A DNA stretch of 57,804 nt from JAGYLJ01 sp034661035 (lineage in GTDB: Bacteria; Patescibacteriota; Minisyncoccia; Phycocordibacterales; UBA12079), in assembly GCA_034661035.1 (NCBI GenBank), contig JAYEKM010000029.1, positions 1-57,804 on the forward strand. Direction: 5' to 3'. The position numbers were made by a program, and so were the translations under genes. Under the pieces are notes generated by a model. The model made no database searches, was not told the DNA's origin, and was given only the letters and a program-made list of their open reading frames with translations. Below, in pieces: positions 32,358 to 41,267 of this stretch. The first letter of the stretch is position 1. The number at the start of each line of letters is the position of its first letter.

Positions 32358-33485
32358 TTATTTCTTCCCTTCTATAGCTTCTACGCCAACGAGAGTTCCT
32401 TCTGATATAAATTCCAACATAGCACCACCACCAGTGGAAATAAAGTCAAACTTATCTTCTAATCCTAAATTAGAAATACAGTGTTCGGTGTCACCGCCAC
32501 CAGCAATAGACTCAGCATTGCTTTCTGTGATAAGGCGAATCAAATCAAAAGTTGCATCGGAAAAACCTTTTGTATAGTAACCAAGCGGTCCATTCCACAA
32601 AATAAACTTAGATTTTTTGATTATTTTTTCTAATTCTGAAATGGTTTTAGGTCCAGCATCCATTATACTTTCGTTTCCTAAAACTTCATTAGGACTTTTT
32701 AATGAAACTTTACCTTGCTTTTCCACAAGGACATCAGTAGGTAAAACAACCTTTTCATTTTCCAGTAAATTACCAAAATCAAAATCCTCACCCGAAGTTA
32801 GAGATCCTCTCATATCAAAGCCTTTAGACTTAAAAACATCATTAGCTAAAGCCCCTCCCACAAAGACAACATCCGCAATATCTAGAAATTTTCTAATAAA
32901 AGGAATCTTTGTTTTTAATTTATTACCCCCAAGGATAAACAGTTTAGGAGAACTCGATTGAAATACCCTCTTTAATTCTTCAACTTCATTAATAAAAACA
33001 GGTCCAAAGAAAGATTCCATAAATTTAGGTAAACCAATAATAGAACTGTGTTTACGATGTGAAGCCGCAAAGGCTTCGTTTACGTAGATATCCCCTAATG
33101 AAGATATCTTTTTAGAGAATTCATTATCATTCTCCTTCTCTTCTCTAAACTGACGTATATTTTCAATTAAAACAATATCACCTGACTGCATATTTGAAAT
33201 TTTTTTATTTTGTTCATAATTAAAAATATCTTTAATAAAGATAATTTCAAAAAATTTTTTTAAATAATCGGAAACACATAACAAACTTTCTGAACCGTCC
33301 CTACCAATATGACTCAAGATAATAATTTTAGAACCTTCCTTTTTTAAAAAACCAATAGTTGTTAAAATTTTTTCTATCTTAAAATTATCAACAATTACAC
33401 CATCTACAACAGGAACATTTAAATCCAGTCTCAATAAAACTTTTTTATTTTTTAAGTTACCTTTTTGTTCAAAAATAGATCTCAT
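32358..33485 (-). CDS. pgk: Phosphoglycerate kinase
   Basis: Glycolytic enzyme converting 1,3-bisphosphoglycerate and ADP to 3-phosphoglycerate and ATP. At 375 aa it is slightly shorter than the usual 390-400. Motifs: VLLRLDLNVPV near the N-terminus, ILSHIGRDG (usual ...HLGRP), VNEAFAASHRKHSSIIG, ILGGNKLKTKI (usual GGAKV), the nucleotide loop WNGPLGYY, and the C-terminal GGGDTEHCI and FISTGGGAMLEF. The deviations are conservative except GGNKL. 20 bp after tpiA and presumably on the same mRNA. Confidence 0.95.
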   Translation of the reverse strand: MRSIFEQKGNLKNKKVLLRLDLNVPVVDGVIVDNFKIEKILTTIGFLKKEGSKIIILSHIGRDGSESLLCVSDYLKKFFEIIFIKDIFNYEQNKKISNMQSGDIVLIENIRQFREEKENDNEFSKKISSLGDIYVNEAFAASHRKHSSIIGLPKFMESFFGPVFINEVEELKRVFQSSSPKLFILGGNKLKTKIPFIRKFLDIADVVFVGGALANDVFKSKGFDMRGSLTSGEDFDFGNLLENEKVVLPTDVLVEKQGKVSLKSPNEVLGNESIMDAGPKTISELEKIIKKSKFILWNGPLGYYTKGFSDATFDLIRLITESNAESIAGGGDTEHCISNLGLEDKFDFISTGGGAMLEFISEGTLVGVEAIEGKK

Positions 33486-33505
33486 AAAAATATTTAGGGA
33501 AACAA

Positions 33506-34267
33506 TTAAACCCCACTAAGAACCTCTAAAAATTTGTTAAATTTTTCTTTATTTAAACTATCTCTTCCAACCAAAAAACCATCCACATCGGTCTCCCTTA
33601 ACTCTTCAGTTATCTTATAGTTAACTGAACCTCCATACAAAATTTTAACGTCTTTAAAATCACGAACATTATATTTGTCAACTAAAACTTTCTTAATAAA
33701 AATTGTAGCTTCTTGCAATTGTTTCTTAGTAATAGTCTCTTTAGCTTTTACTCCAACGGCCCAAACAGGTTCATATGCAATCAAAGTATTTTTTAAATAA
33801 TTTTTACTAACTCCTTCCAAATCATCCAAAATTTGTTTCTTCAAAAAGCGAAAATAATGTCCATCTTCATCTCTCTCTAGCTCACCAACGCATAAAATTA
33901 CGTTTAAACCGCTTTTTAAAGCTAATTTAACCTTTCTATTGATTAGTTCATCGCTATCTCCTGTTTTACGATTTTCAGAATGACCCAAAATAACAAATTT
34001 AGCTCCACTAGTTTTTAACATTTCAGGAGAAATCTCACCAGTCCAAGGTCCTTTCTCTTCACTAAAACAATTCTGAGACCCTAAGGAAATTTTGCTTCCT
34101 ACAGAAATTTTTTTTAACTCACTAATATAAACAGCTGGAGGACAAACAATAATCTCACCTCCTTTTGTTTTTTTCAACTGTTTTTTTGTATTAGAAAAAA
34201 TTGCCTTTGCCTCACGAAAGGTGGTAGGATTCATTTTCCAATTAGCAACTACTATTTTTTTTACCAT
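33506..34267 (-). CDS. tpiA: Triosephosphate isomerase
   Basis: TIM-barrel glycolytic enzyme of 253 aa interconverting DHAP and G3P. Active-site segments visible: VVANWKMNP (Asn, Lys), LGHSENRK (His; usual GHSERR), AYEPVWAVG (catalytic Glu; usual AYEPVWAIG), and the phosphate loop KILYGGSVN. GFLVGRDSL near the end. A -10-like TATCAT lies 7 nt before the ATG. First gene of the tpiA-pgk pair. Confidence 0.96.
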   Translation of the reverse strand: MVKKIVVANWKMNPTTFREAKAIFSNTKKQLKKTKGGEIIVCPPAVYISELKKISVGSKISLGSQNCFSEEKGPWTGEISPEMLKTSGAKFVILGHSENRKTGDSDELINRKVKLALKSGLNVILCVGELERDEDGHYFRFLKKQILDDLEGVSKNYLKNTLIAYEPVWAVGVKAKETITKKQLQEATIFIKKVLVDKYNVRDFKDVKILYGGSVNYKITEELRETDVDGFLVGRDSLNKEKFNKFLEVLSGV

Positions 34268-34304
34268 ATATCATATGATACCCTCTTTTAAACTAACATT
34301 CAAT

Positions 34305-37300
34305 TTAAATAGGTTCATAAATAGGTATAGTTTGATCTGAAGTTATAGTTATATTAACAGGAGCTATTCCGTTACCAAAAATGGTAATCATTTTCTCACC
34401 AGTAAACCTGTAGGAAGCAAAAATCTTTAAAATTGACCCTAGACTATCCGTGAAGTAATCAGCAAAAGAGAGAGTCTCTGGAGTAAATGTAGCTGTATTA
34501 GTTGTCTCTTCTCCTGGAGATTCAGGTAAGCTTGATAGATCTGCTGTAAAAGAAACATCATTCCGGTAACCATTCCAAGAAATAACTTCAATGTCAATTC
34601 CTGGTTCAGTTTCAACACCTCCTCCAGCAAAGTCAGCTTCTACTTCGGTAGGTGTAGCAAATAAATTAAAGTAGGCAAGAGGCTCAAACGTAGCTGTGTC
34701 TTCGTAGCTTAATTCATGATAGCAAGTAAGAGTATAAACTGTTTCTTCGAGAATAATTTTGTCAATTAAATAATCTCCTACAGAGGCACAAGTAGCTTCA
34801 GAAGAACAAACATTTGTCTGGCTATAACCTGTGTCACTTTCTAAATCACACCTAACTACATTTTGTGTCTGCCACTCAGCAATCGGTTTGAGACCTGTTC
34901 TTTGGTTATGAACGTTGAAACTACCTGAAATTATCTCTGGAGGATCTACGACAACGGTAATTAAATCTGTTGAACAATTAGTTGTTCCTCCGTAACCTGT
35001 AAATGAACCTGTGTAGGTAATATCTTGAGTCTCTGTTACAGATGGATAATCCTCGACACTACCACTAGCCAGCGGAGAAATAGAACCTACCCCACGGTTA
35101 ATTGAAGCTGAATTAGTGTAATTTGAAGTCCAAGATAATGTCGTACTATCACCTAAGAAAACAATATCTTCTGATGAATTCAAGGTGCAGGTTGGAGAGT
35201 GAGGTGTAACAACAACACCTCCGTTACCAGCCCCTGCATCAGTACTACAAGTCCCCACCTCACCTCCATCTGAATCATCTTTTACAGTAAAAGTACAAAC
35301 CTCTGTCGCGGCTGGTCCATAAGGGAAATTAAAGACAACAGCTGGACTAGCTGGGCTATTCAAAGGAATTGAACCATAATCAGCACCGCCGGCAACAGGA
35401 CCTGTACAAGAATATTTTATATCAGAGGCGTAGGTTGAACTCCAAGTCAATATACTTGAACCAGGAGATGTAACAGAAGTAGGGTTAAAAGCAGCTGTAC
35501 AGATAGGACAATCTTTTACCCCTGGAACTTCTCTCGTCGTACCACAATTACTTGTCTGCGTCAGAGTAGTTCCCTCACAAGTGGTGCTAGCAGCTGGTTC
35601 CCATATCGTTGGAACACAACAATTTTTTGTTCCTGTAGCTGTCCGAGTTGTTCCGCAATTACTTGTCTGGGTAAAATTATCTCCACTACACTCAGAGGAT
35701 GTAGGAGGAGACCAGCTTGATGGAGTACAACCACCACAATTCTTTGTTCCTGTAGCTGTCCGAGTTGTTCCGCAATTACTTGTCTGGGTAAAATTATCTC
35801 CACTACACTCAGAGGATGTAGGAGGAGACCAGCTTGATGGAGTACAACCACCACAATTCTTTGTTCCTGTCGCTCCCCGAGTAGAACCACAATCACTTGT
35901 CTGAGTAAAATCATCTCCATCACACACAGAAGCCGTAGAAGGTGACCAACTTGATGGGGTACAAGATGTCGTACTAACGATTACAGTAGAGTTACTTCCA
36001 CAGGTAGCAGTCTTACCAGCGCTATCAGCTACAGTTATAGTACAAACCTGATTTCCAGTTTGATTTACATCAAAAGAAAGTGTTGCTGAACCAGAAACAG
36101 GTAAACCACTAGCCGCTGCTGTAATGGGTCCAGTACAAGCGTAACTTGCTGAAACAGCATTGCCACTCGAATACCAAATGGCTGTGCTAGAACCAGGAGC
36201 AACAACATTGTAATTAGACCAACTTAAATTACAAGAAAGTTCTTCAGCAGAATTGATAACCAAACTGTCAAAACACGAATATTCTTTACCAGAACTACTT
36301 ACTGCAGTTACTTTAAGTAATATCTGTTTGTAATTTTTAATTACATTCTTCAAATCACCTGACAATCCTGTTGCTGTTGCAAGATTAACAGTTAAAGGCT
36401 GAACAATCTTTAATGAAGAATTTGCATTTTCAGATGCCCACTTAAAATAAATTGAATCACCAACTTTAACACTTGACACATCTTGTCCTGATGAATTAAC
36501 CCAACTTACACTACAGGTAGGATTTGCTGGAGGACTAGTTGGATCTATTCTTAGAGTATCATCACACGAATATTCAACTCCATTGCTATTTTTCACAGTG
36601 ATGACACATTTTTCAGTTCCGGGGTTATCAAAAGTAAAAGGATAGGATCCGTTTGGATTAATTGAACCCCAACCATCATTCCAAGACAGCACTCCTGAAC
36701 AAGAATATTTAGCTGAAACGGCGTTAGAAGAGGAGCTCCAAGTAAGAGTGCTTGAATCACCAGTTTTTATTCCCCCATCATTATCATCCCACTCAACAGT
36801 ACAAGAAGGGGTCTGATCTGCCACAGTATATGTATAATCTTTGGAACCTATATACTTGAAGGTAGGAGTATATGAAGGACAACTAGGTCTACCCCAAATA
36901 TCATTGTAAGAACAAGAACTACACACTGGATAAGGTGGGGGTGACTTAATGTTAACGCACATACAACTCATACCTACCATACCACTGTCTACCTCATATT
37001 TTATATCGCAATTAGCACTTGGGTAATTATCAAATCCCCATTCCTCATCTAAACAACTACCAAGTGGCATTAATTGTGTCGCTGAATTTAAACAATAAGA
37101 AGACATATCATAAACACTTTCATTCGCATAAAATTTTAGAGTAATTGTATGTGTTCCTGGTGTTGTCGATTTAGTAGTATTTACTGGCGAAACCTGCGAC
37201 CTAACTTTTGTGGTAGGATTTTCATACATGGTTTTACCAACAGAAACACCGTCATGGAATACTTCAATATAACCGTCGTCGAGATTTAAATAAGCGTTAT

Positions 37301-38750
37301 TACACCCACCCGAAGTCAATTGTTGCAAACTAACAGGAACAGGATTGGAATTCATGTTTATACTATAAGTAAAAAATGCTCCATAACCATTACTACTATT
37401 AGGAATAGCCCCTGCCCAAGAAGCCGCGTTTACATCCTTAGCACCACCTAACAACATAGTTGTACCTATCAGTACAAGGAATAAAGCAGTATTTTTAATT
37501 TGTTGGAAAACATCATCTTGTTTTCTCCTTTTTCTAAACAGATATAGACCATAAAAAACAAGAACTACTATCACAACAAAAGTAATTAAGAAATATGAAT
37601 CCTTTTTTCCATTTTTAATACTCAAAATCGCTTCATCTAAAATTTGCTCTTCAGACTTAATTAGCAGCGAAACCTTAGGATCCTGACATCTTTTTAAAAT
37701 AGGGACACTGACAGAGGCTAACCCAAATGAATTATCATTAGGAGTGTAGTAAAAACGGTCAGAACAACCATCAATAACACCCTCAATAACAACATCATCT
37801 AATTTGGTTCCCATACCAAGCCTTGAATCTTGAAAATCATCAGCTGAAGGAGTCCAGAGAAAAGAAACTTCTGCTAAATCCCCTTCCAAGTAATACCCGC
37901 TATCCAATTTAATATTATGAACAGTAGCGCTCCCTCCTCTGACAACATAATGTATGGCAATTGAATTAGAGGTTATCTTTTCACCATTATCGTTTAAACC
38001 AGACAAAGATACTTTAGTGTCATAAGCTTGGGGTATTTCAGGCTTAGGTATAACAAAAGAAATCATCTCAATTCCCTCAGATTCAATGTTATTAGTCCCA
38101 TTTAAATTATCTTCATTAACAAAAACAATTTCCCCAAAAGTTGACCTTCTGTGAGTCTCGAAAATCGGTTCAAACTCTACTTTTTCTGGAGTAAGATTAC
38201 TAACTCTACAATTTAATACAAGAGTTTCTTCGGGAGCAACATCAACACCTTGTCTAATATTATAATTTTCTCCATTTCCTTCCCCAACAATTAAATAACA
38301 AGAATCGTTGACAATGTTAAGATACTCACCTGTTCCGTCTAAGACGATATCTCCAACATTATTAATAGCAACAGGAAGACCAGCTTCATTTCTAGCAACA
38401 ATTTCCAAACCGTAGGTTCCTCGCAAAAAAGCAGGGGCTGAATATTTTAAATCTCTAGAAAGAGTTTCCATTTCTCCGATATCTAACACCTCTGTATAAA
38501 CTTTCTCATCAATAGTACCCCCATCTTCTATTAGCCGAATTCCATATTTTATGCCCGACTGAGCCCCTTCTCCATTAGTTATGTCAAAGGAGACACTTAT
38601 GTCATTATCTTCATAAACCAAAACAGGATTACGAATTTCAATATCAACAGAAACCCAATCTTGTGCTTGAACTGTAAGACAAGCTGACCAAACAACCAAA
38701 AGAGACAGCGTAAATGCAACCCTTTCTATAAATCTAAAATTTTTTTTCAT
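34305..38750 (-). CDS. Giant Cys-rich surface protein with Ig-like and thrombospondin-like repeats
   Basis: Protein of 1481 aa. N-terminal signal peptide; Ig/CARDB-like region to about 385; hydrophobic segment about 387-405 followed by FRKRRKQ; second hydrophobic segment about 418-435 ending GGAKDVNAAS, like a signal peptide inside the chain, so it may be a fusion of two exported proteins. Then several modules with SSTLTWSSSSNAVSAKYSC-type sequence, four CTPSSWSP...C..C units (about 930-1077), and a C-terminal module (about 1273-1481) shared with the protein at 44271. Probably a cell-surface adhesin or fibre. Disulfides are likely. Confidence 0.75.
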   Translation of the reverse strand: MKKNFRFIERVAFTLSLLVVWSACLTVQAQDWVSVDIEIRNPVLVYEDNDISVSFDITNGEGAQSGIKYGIRLIEDGGTIDEKVYTEVLDIGEMETLSRDLKYSAPAFLRGTYGLEIVARNEAGLPVAINNVGDIVLDGTGEYLNIVNDSCYLIVGEGNGENYNIRQGVDVAPEETLVLNCRVSNLTPEKVEFEPIFETHRRSTFGEIVFVNEDNLNGTNNIESEGIEMISFVIPKPEIPQAYDTKVSLSGLNDNGEKITSNSIAIHYVVRGGSATVHNIKLDSGYYLEGDLAEVSFLWTPSADDFQDSRLGMGTKLDDVVIEGVIDGCSDRFYYTPNDNSFGLASVSVPILKRCQDPKVSLLIKSEEQILDEAILSIKNGKKDSYFLITFVVIVVLVFYGLYLFRKRRKQDDVFQQIKNTALFLVLIGTTMLLGGAKDVNAASWAGAIPNSSNGYGAFFTYSINMNSNPVPVSLQQLTSGGCNNAYLNLDDGYIEVFHDGVSVGKTMYENPTTKVRSQVSPVNTTKSTTPGTHTITLKFYANESVYDMSSYCLNSATQLMPLGSCLDEEWGFDNYPSANCDIKYEVDSGMVGMSCMCVNIKSPPPYPVCSSCSYNDIWGRPSCPSYTPTFKYIGSKDYTYTVADQTPSCTVEWDDNDGGIKTGDSSTLTWSSSSNAVSAKYSCSGVLSWNDGWGSINPNGSYPFTFDNPGTEKCVITVKNSNGVEYSCDDTLRIDPTSPPANPTCSVSWVNSSGQDVSSVKVGDSIYFKWASENANSSLKIVQPLTVNLATATGLSGDLKNVIKNYKQILLKVTAVSSSGKEYSCFDSLVINSAEELSCNLSWSNYNVVAPGSSTAIWYSSGNAVSASYACTGPITAAASGLPVSGSATLSFDVNQTGNQVCTITVADSAGKTATCGSNSTVIVSTTSCTPSSWSPSTASVCDGDDFTQTSDCGSTRGATGTKNCGGCTPSSWSPPTSSECSGDNFTQTSNCGTTRTATGTKNCGGCTPSSWSPPTSSECSGDNFTQTSNCGTTRTATGTKNCCVPTIWEPAASTTCEGTTLTQTSNCGTTREVPGVKDCPICTAAFNPTSVTSPGSSILTWSSTYASDIKYSCTGPVAGGADYGSIPLNSPASPAVVFNFPYGPAATEVCTFTVKDDSDGGEVGTCSTDAGAGNGGVVVTPHSPTCTLNSSEDIVFLGDSTTLSWTSNYTNSASINRGVGSISPLASGSVEDYPSVTETQDITYTGSFTGYGGTTNCSTDLITVVVDPPEIISGSFNVHNQRTGLKPIAEWQTQNVVRCDLESDTGYSQTNVCSSEATCASVGDYLIDKIILEETVYTLTCYHELSYEDTATFEPLAYFNLFATPTEVEADFAGGGVETEPGIDIEVISWNGYRNDVSFTADLSSLPESPGEETTNTATFTPETLSFADYFTDSLGSILKIFASYRFTGEKMITIFGNGIAPVNITITSDQTIPIYEPI
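35570..35960 (-). repeat. Tandem 117-bp coding repeats in the giant surface gene
   Basis: Four units of about 39 codons encode CTPSSWSP...C(S/D)GD(N/D)FTQTS(N/D)CG(T/S)TR...GTKNC. Two neighbouring units are near-identical at DNA level with a 117-bp period (for example TCCTGTAGCT at 35631 and 35748 on the plus strand), showing recent duplication. Unit number may vary between strains. Confidence 0.85.
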
Positions 38751-38864
38751 AATACATTGTTTTGTTAAATTTTTAATAATTTTTTAAAAAATGAATATAT
38801 ACTATTATTGTAATACTATTTTACTTTAAAATCACATTAATTTAATAAAAACACAGATAAGAAT

Positions 38865-40619
38865 CTATTTATTTCCTAAAACGTCATCAATAGAAACTAA
38901 ACCTTGCACTGCTTTAAAAAAAGCTTCTTCTCTTAATGTTAAAGTTCCCTCTTCTTTTACTTGTTTTTCAATTTTGTCTAAGGGAACTTTTTCCCTCAAA
39001 AGTTCTCTGGTCGCAGGGCTAACCCTTGATATCTCATTTATCATAATCTTTTCAGTACTTTTGCCTTTTGATTTGAAAAATTTTACTTCTGACCACGGTT
39101 GTTCGCTCAATAGAATATTCTCATTAACTAGAGCTACCATGACCTTATTTAGATCAACATACCTAGAAATACTCTTAATTTCAGAAACACTTAAATAATA
39201 CTCCTTTTTTTCCTCAGGAAGTCTGGGTATCATTTTCTGCAGGATAACTATCTCTAAACCATTTATTATTAAAGTAGAATCAATTTTAGAGGATGAGGTC
39301 ATTTTATAGACAACATCTGATGAGGATCTTGCTTTCATCTCAACGACAGACAGAGCTAATCTATCTTCATTCACAATACTAGATAATTTCAAAAGACTTG
39401 AAATAGATTTATTTGAATTTAAATCTTTTAAACCATCCACTGCGACAACATCACAATCCTGTTTAGCTAAATTATTTATCCCTTCTGAGACGCCAAAACC
39501 TATTTCTGAATTAATTACTACCTGACTTATTCCTGACATCTGGAAACCAATTGAATCTTCAACTGTCCCAATACTAAGACTGGGGTCTTTTAATATATCT
39601 AAAATCGTGTAAAAAGTAGTCGTCTTACCGGATTGTTTCCCGCCAGCAATCAAGATCATACCTTTCTTTCTACCTAAAACCTTATATAGCAAATCAAGTC
39701 CTTCTCCGTGAAAACCAGCTGCTTCTAGGGAAAAACCTGAATCACCTTTTCTTAATATATTTAAAACAGATTTCTCTCCCCATGAAGAAGGAATTACATG
39801 TATTTTGAGATCAATTTCTCTCCCATCAAAACCTACTTGGAAACGACCATTTTGACATAAGTTATCTGTATCTAATCTCAAATTAGCTAGCGTTTTAATT
39901 TTCAAAGCCAGAAAAGTAGCCGATCTTTTAGGTAATACCATTGCTGAATACAGACTACCATTTATCCTATACCTAATTAAAACATTATCCTCTTGAGGTT
40001 CTATATGGATACTAGAAACATTTTGAATCAAAGCGTGTTTTAAAAGCAATTCAAAAACTGAGTTTACTTGCTTACTTCTGGCTAATTCCAGTATTGATTC
40101 TCTGGGTAATTTCTTTAGTGTACCATTTGGAATAGTTTGGAAAGAAAGAGAGCCTTTTTGGATCATTGCCCCATATTCATTTTTTAGCATTCCTTGATAC
40201 TGTGAAATTGCCTTATTTAAAGAATCTTTATTGGTCAAATAAGGAACTACCTTTAAACCAACCATTTTCTTTAGAAAATCAACTTTTTCTAAACTGTCTA
40301 AATCCAAAACAGCAACTTTTAAGGATTTCTCATCTCTATCAAAGGCAATTATGTTATGTCTCCTTGTAATTGGTTCCGGTATGGTAGAAAGAATAGCCCA
40401 ATCAATTTTTTGTTTACTCAAATCAACGAAAGGAATCCCTGACACCTTTGACTGTAAACTCTGTAAATCTTGTTCGTTAAGAATTCCTTTCCTTATTAAA
40501 ATATCACATGATCTAAGTTTTTTTTCCTCTGCTTCTTTCACAGCCAAATCAAAATCATCCTGGTTTACTAAACCAAGTTCTAAAATTAAATCTTCTACTT
40601 TGTTTTTATCTATAAACAT
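38865..40619 (-). CDS. Degenerate PilB/GspE-like ATPase
   Basis: Protein of 584 aa with the PilB domain plan: MshEN-like N-terminus (1-145) and GspE core. The P-loop is intact (GGKQSGKTTT, 326-335) and an Asp box is present (TVEDSIGF). The Walker B region reads CDVVAVDGLKD instead of DPDVIMVGEIRD, so the catalytic Glu is replaced. The His box (STLHTNDA in PilB) has become LSVVEMKARSS. It therefore probably binds nucleotide but hydrolyses poorly. It lies between large surface-protein genes and away from the pilus operon, so it may regulate or serve a second export system. Confidence 0.85.
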   Translation of the reverse strand: MFIDKNKVEDLILELGLVNQDDFDLAVKEAEEKKLRSCDILIRKGILNEQDLQSLQSKVSGIPFVDLSKQKIDWAILSTIPEPITRRHNIIAFDRDEKSLKVAVLDLDSLEKVDFLKKMVGLKVVPYLTNKDSLNKAISQYQGMLKNEYGAMIQKGSLSFQTIPNGTLKKLPRESILELARSKQVNSVFELLLKHALIQNVSSIHIEPQEDNVLIRYRINGSLYSAMVLPKRSATFLALKIKTLANLRLDTDNLCQNGRFQVGFDGREIDLKIHVIPSSWGEKSVLNILRKGDSGFSLEAAGFHGEGLDLLYKVLGRKKGMILIAGGKQSGKTTTFYTILDILKDPSLSIGTVEDSIGFQMSGISQVVINSEIGFGVSEGINNLAKQDCDVVAVDGLKDLNSNKSISSLLKLSSIVNEDRLALSVVEMKARSSSDVVYKMTSSSKIDSTLIINGLEIVILQKMIPRLPEEKKEYYLSVSEIKSISRYVDLNKVMVALVNENILLSEQPWSEVKFFKSKGKSTEKIMINEISRVSPATRELLREKVPLDKIEKQVKEEGTLTLREEAFFKAVQGLVSIDDVLGNK

Positions 40620-40644
40620 TTTTCTTTAAATACAGGTAAGGTGA

Positions 40645-41199
40645 TTATATTTCAATTTCCAAAGGAACGTCTAGTGCATCCTCTATTATAATTGGGGTAA
40701 ATTGAATTATCACTTCTTCTGCACTAAATTGTTTTGCATCCTTAATATCTTCTTTAGCTGTTACAGTTATTTGTTGACCAACTTTCAAGTCACTGAAGAT
40801 AACATCTTGTTTGTTAAACATTTCTGGAGGAAAAATCGGTTCTATCATTACTTCAGGATTTTCCATCTGTGCTTTTATCTTCTCATCAAACTCCTTCATC
40901 TCCTGCTGATACTGTGCTTGGTCCTTTTCTACAAATTTGTAAAACTTAGCCCCAGTTGTTTCAATAGTCCTTATATCTGAGCTACCAACAGAAGTTGGAT
41001 ATAATGGATAAATTTTCAAAACGATTTTATCACCGTTTATCTCTTGGATATCACCACTAATAGTCATTATTTCCATATCTTCTATACCCGGCATTGCTAC
41101 AAACCCTTCTTCATTATTTGACGGAACAGCCATTCCTAAAATAAAAAATATGAGGGCTGTGATTAAAATTATTACGACTTGGTTCATTTTTTTTCGCAT
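40645..41199 (-). CDS. Membrane-anchored protein, unknown function
   Basis: Protein of 184 aa: N-terminal signal anchor (about 8-25, VVIILITALIFFILGMAV), then a soluble domain. It includes an OB-like segment MTISGDIQEINGDKIVLKI and a later VGQQITVTAKEDI, a pattern typical of small exported beta-barrel domains in this group. Encoded 25 bp from the start of the degenerate PilB-like gene and probably co-transcribed. No enzymatic motif is visible. Confidence 0.65.
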   Translation of the reverse strand: MRKKMNQVVIILITALIFFILGMAVPSNNEEGFVAMPGIEDMEIMTISGDIQEINGDKIVLKIYPLYPTSVGSSDIRTIETTGAKFYKFVEKDQAQYQQEMKEFDEKIKAQMENPEVMIEPIFPPEMFNKQDVIFSDLKVGQQITVTAKEDIKDAKQFSAEEVIIQFTPIIIEDALDVPLEIEI

Positions 41200-41267
41200 T
41201 TTTTGTTATTTGTTAAATTATAATTTTTTGACTATTATTTAGTAATTGAACTCTCTAATAAAAACTT

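Noticed and set aside
35570..35960. Regular repeats as a CRISPR array
   Set aside because: The repeats are in frame in a long coding sequence and encode a Cys-rich protein motif.
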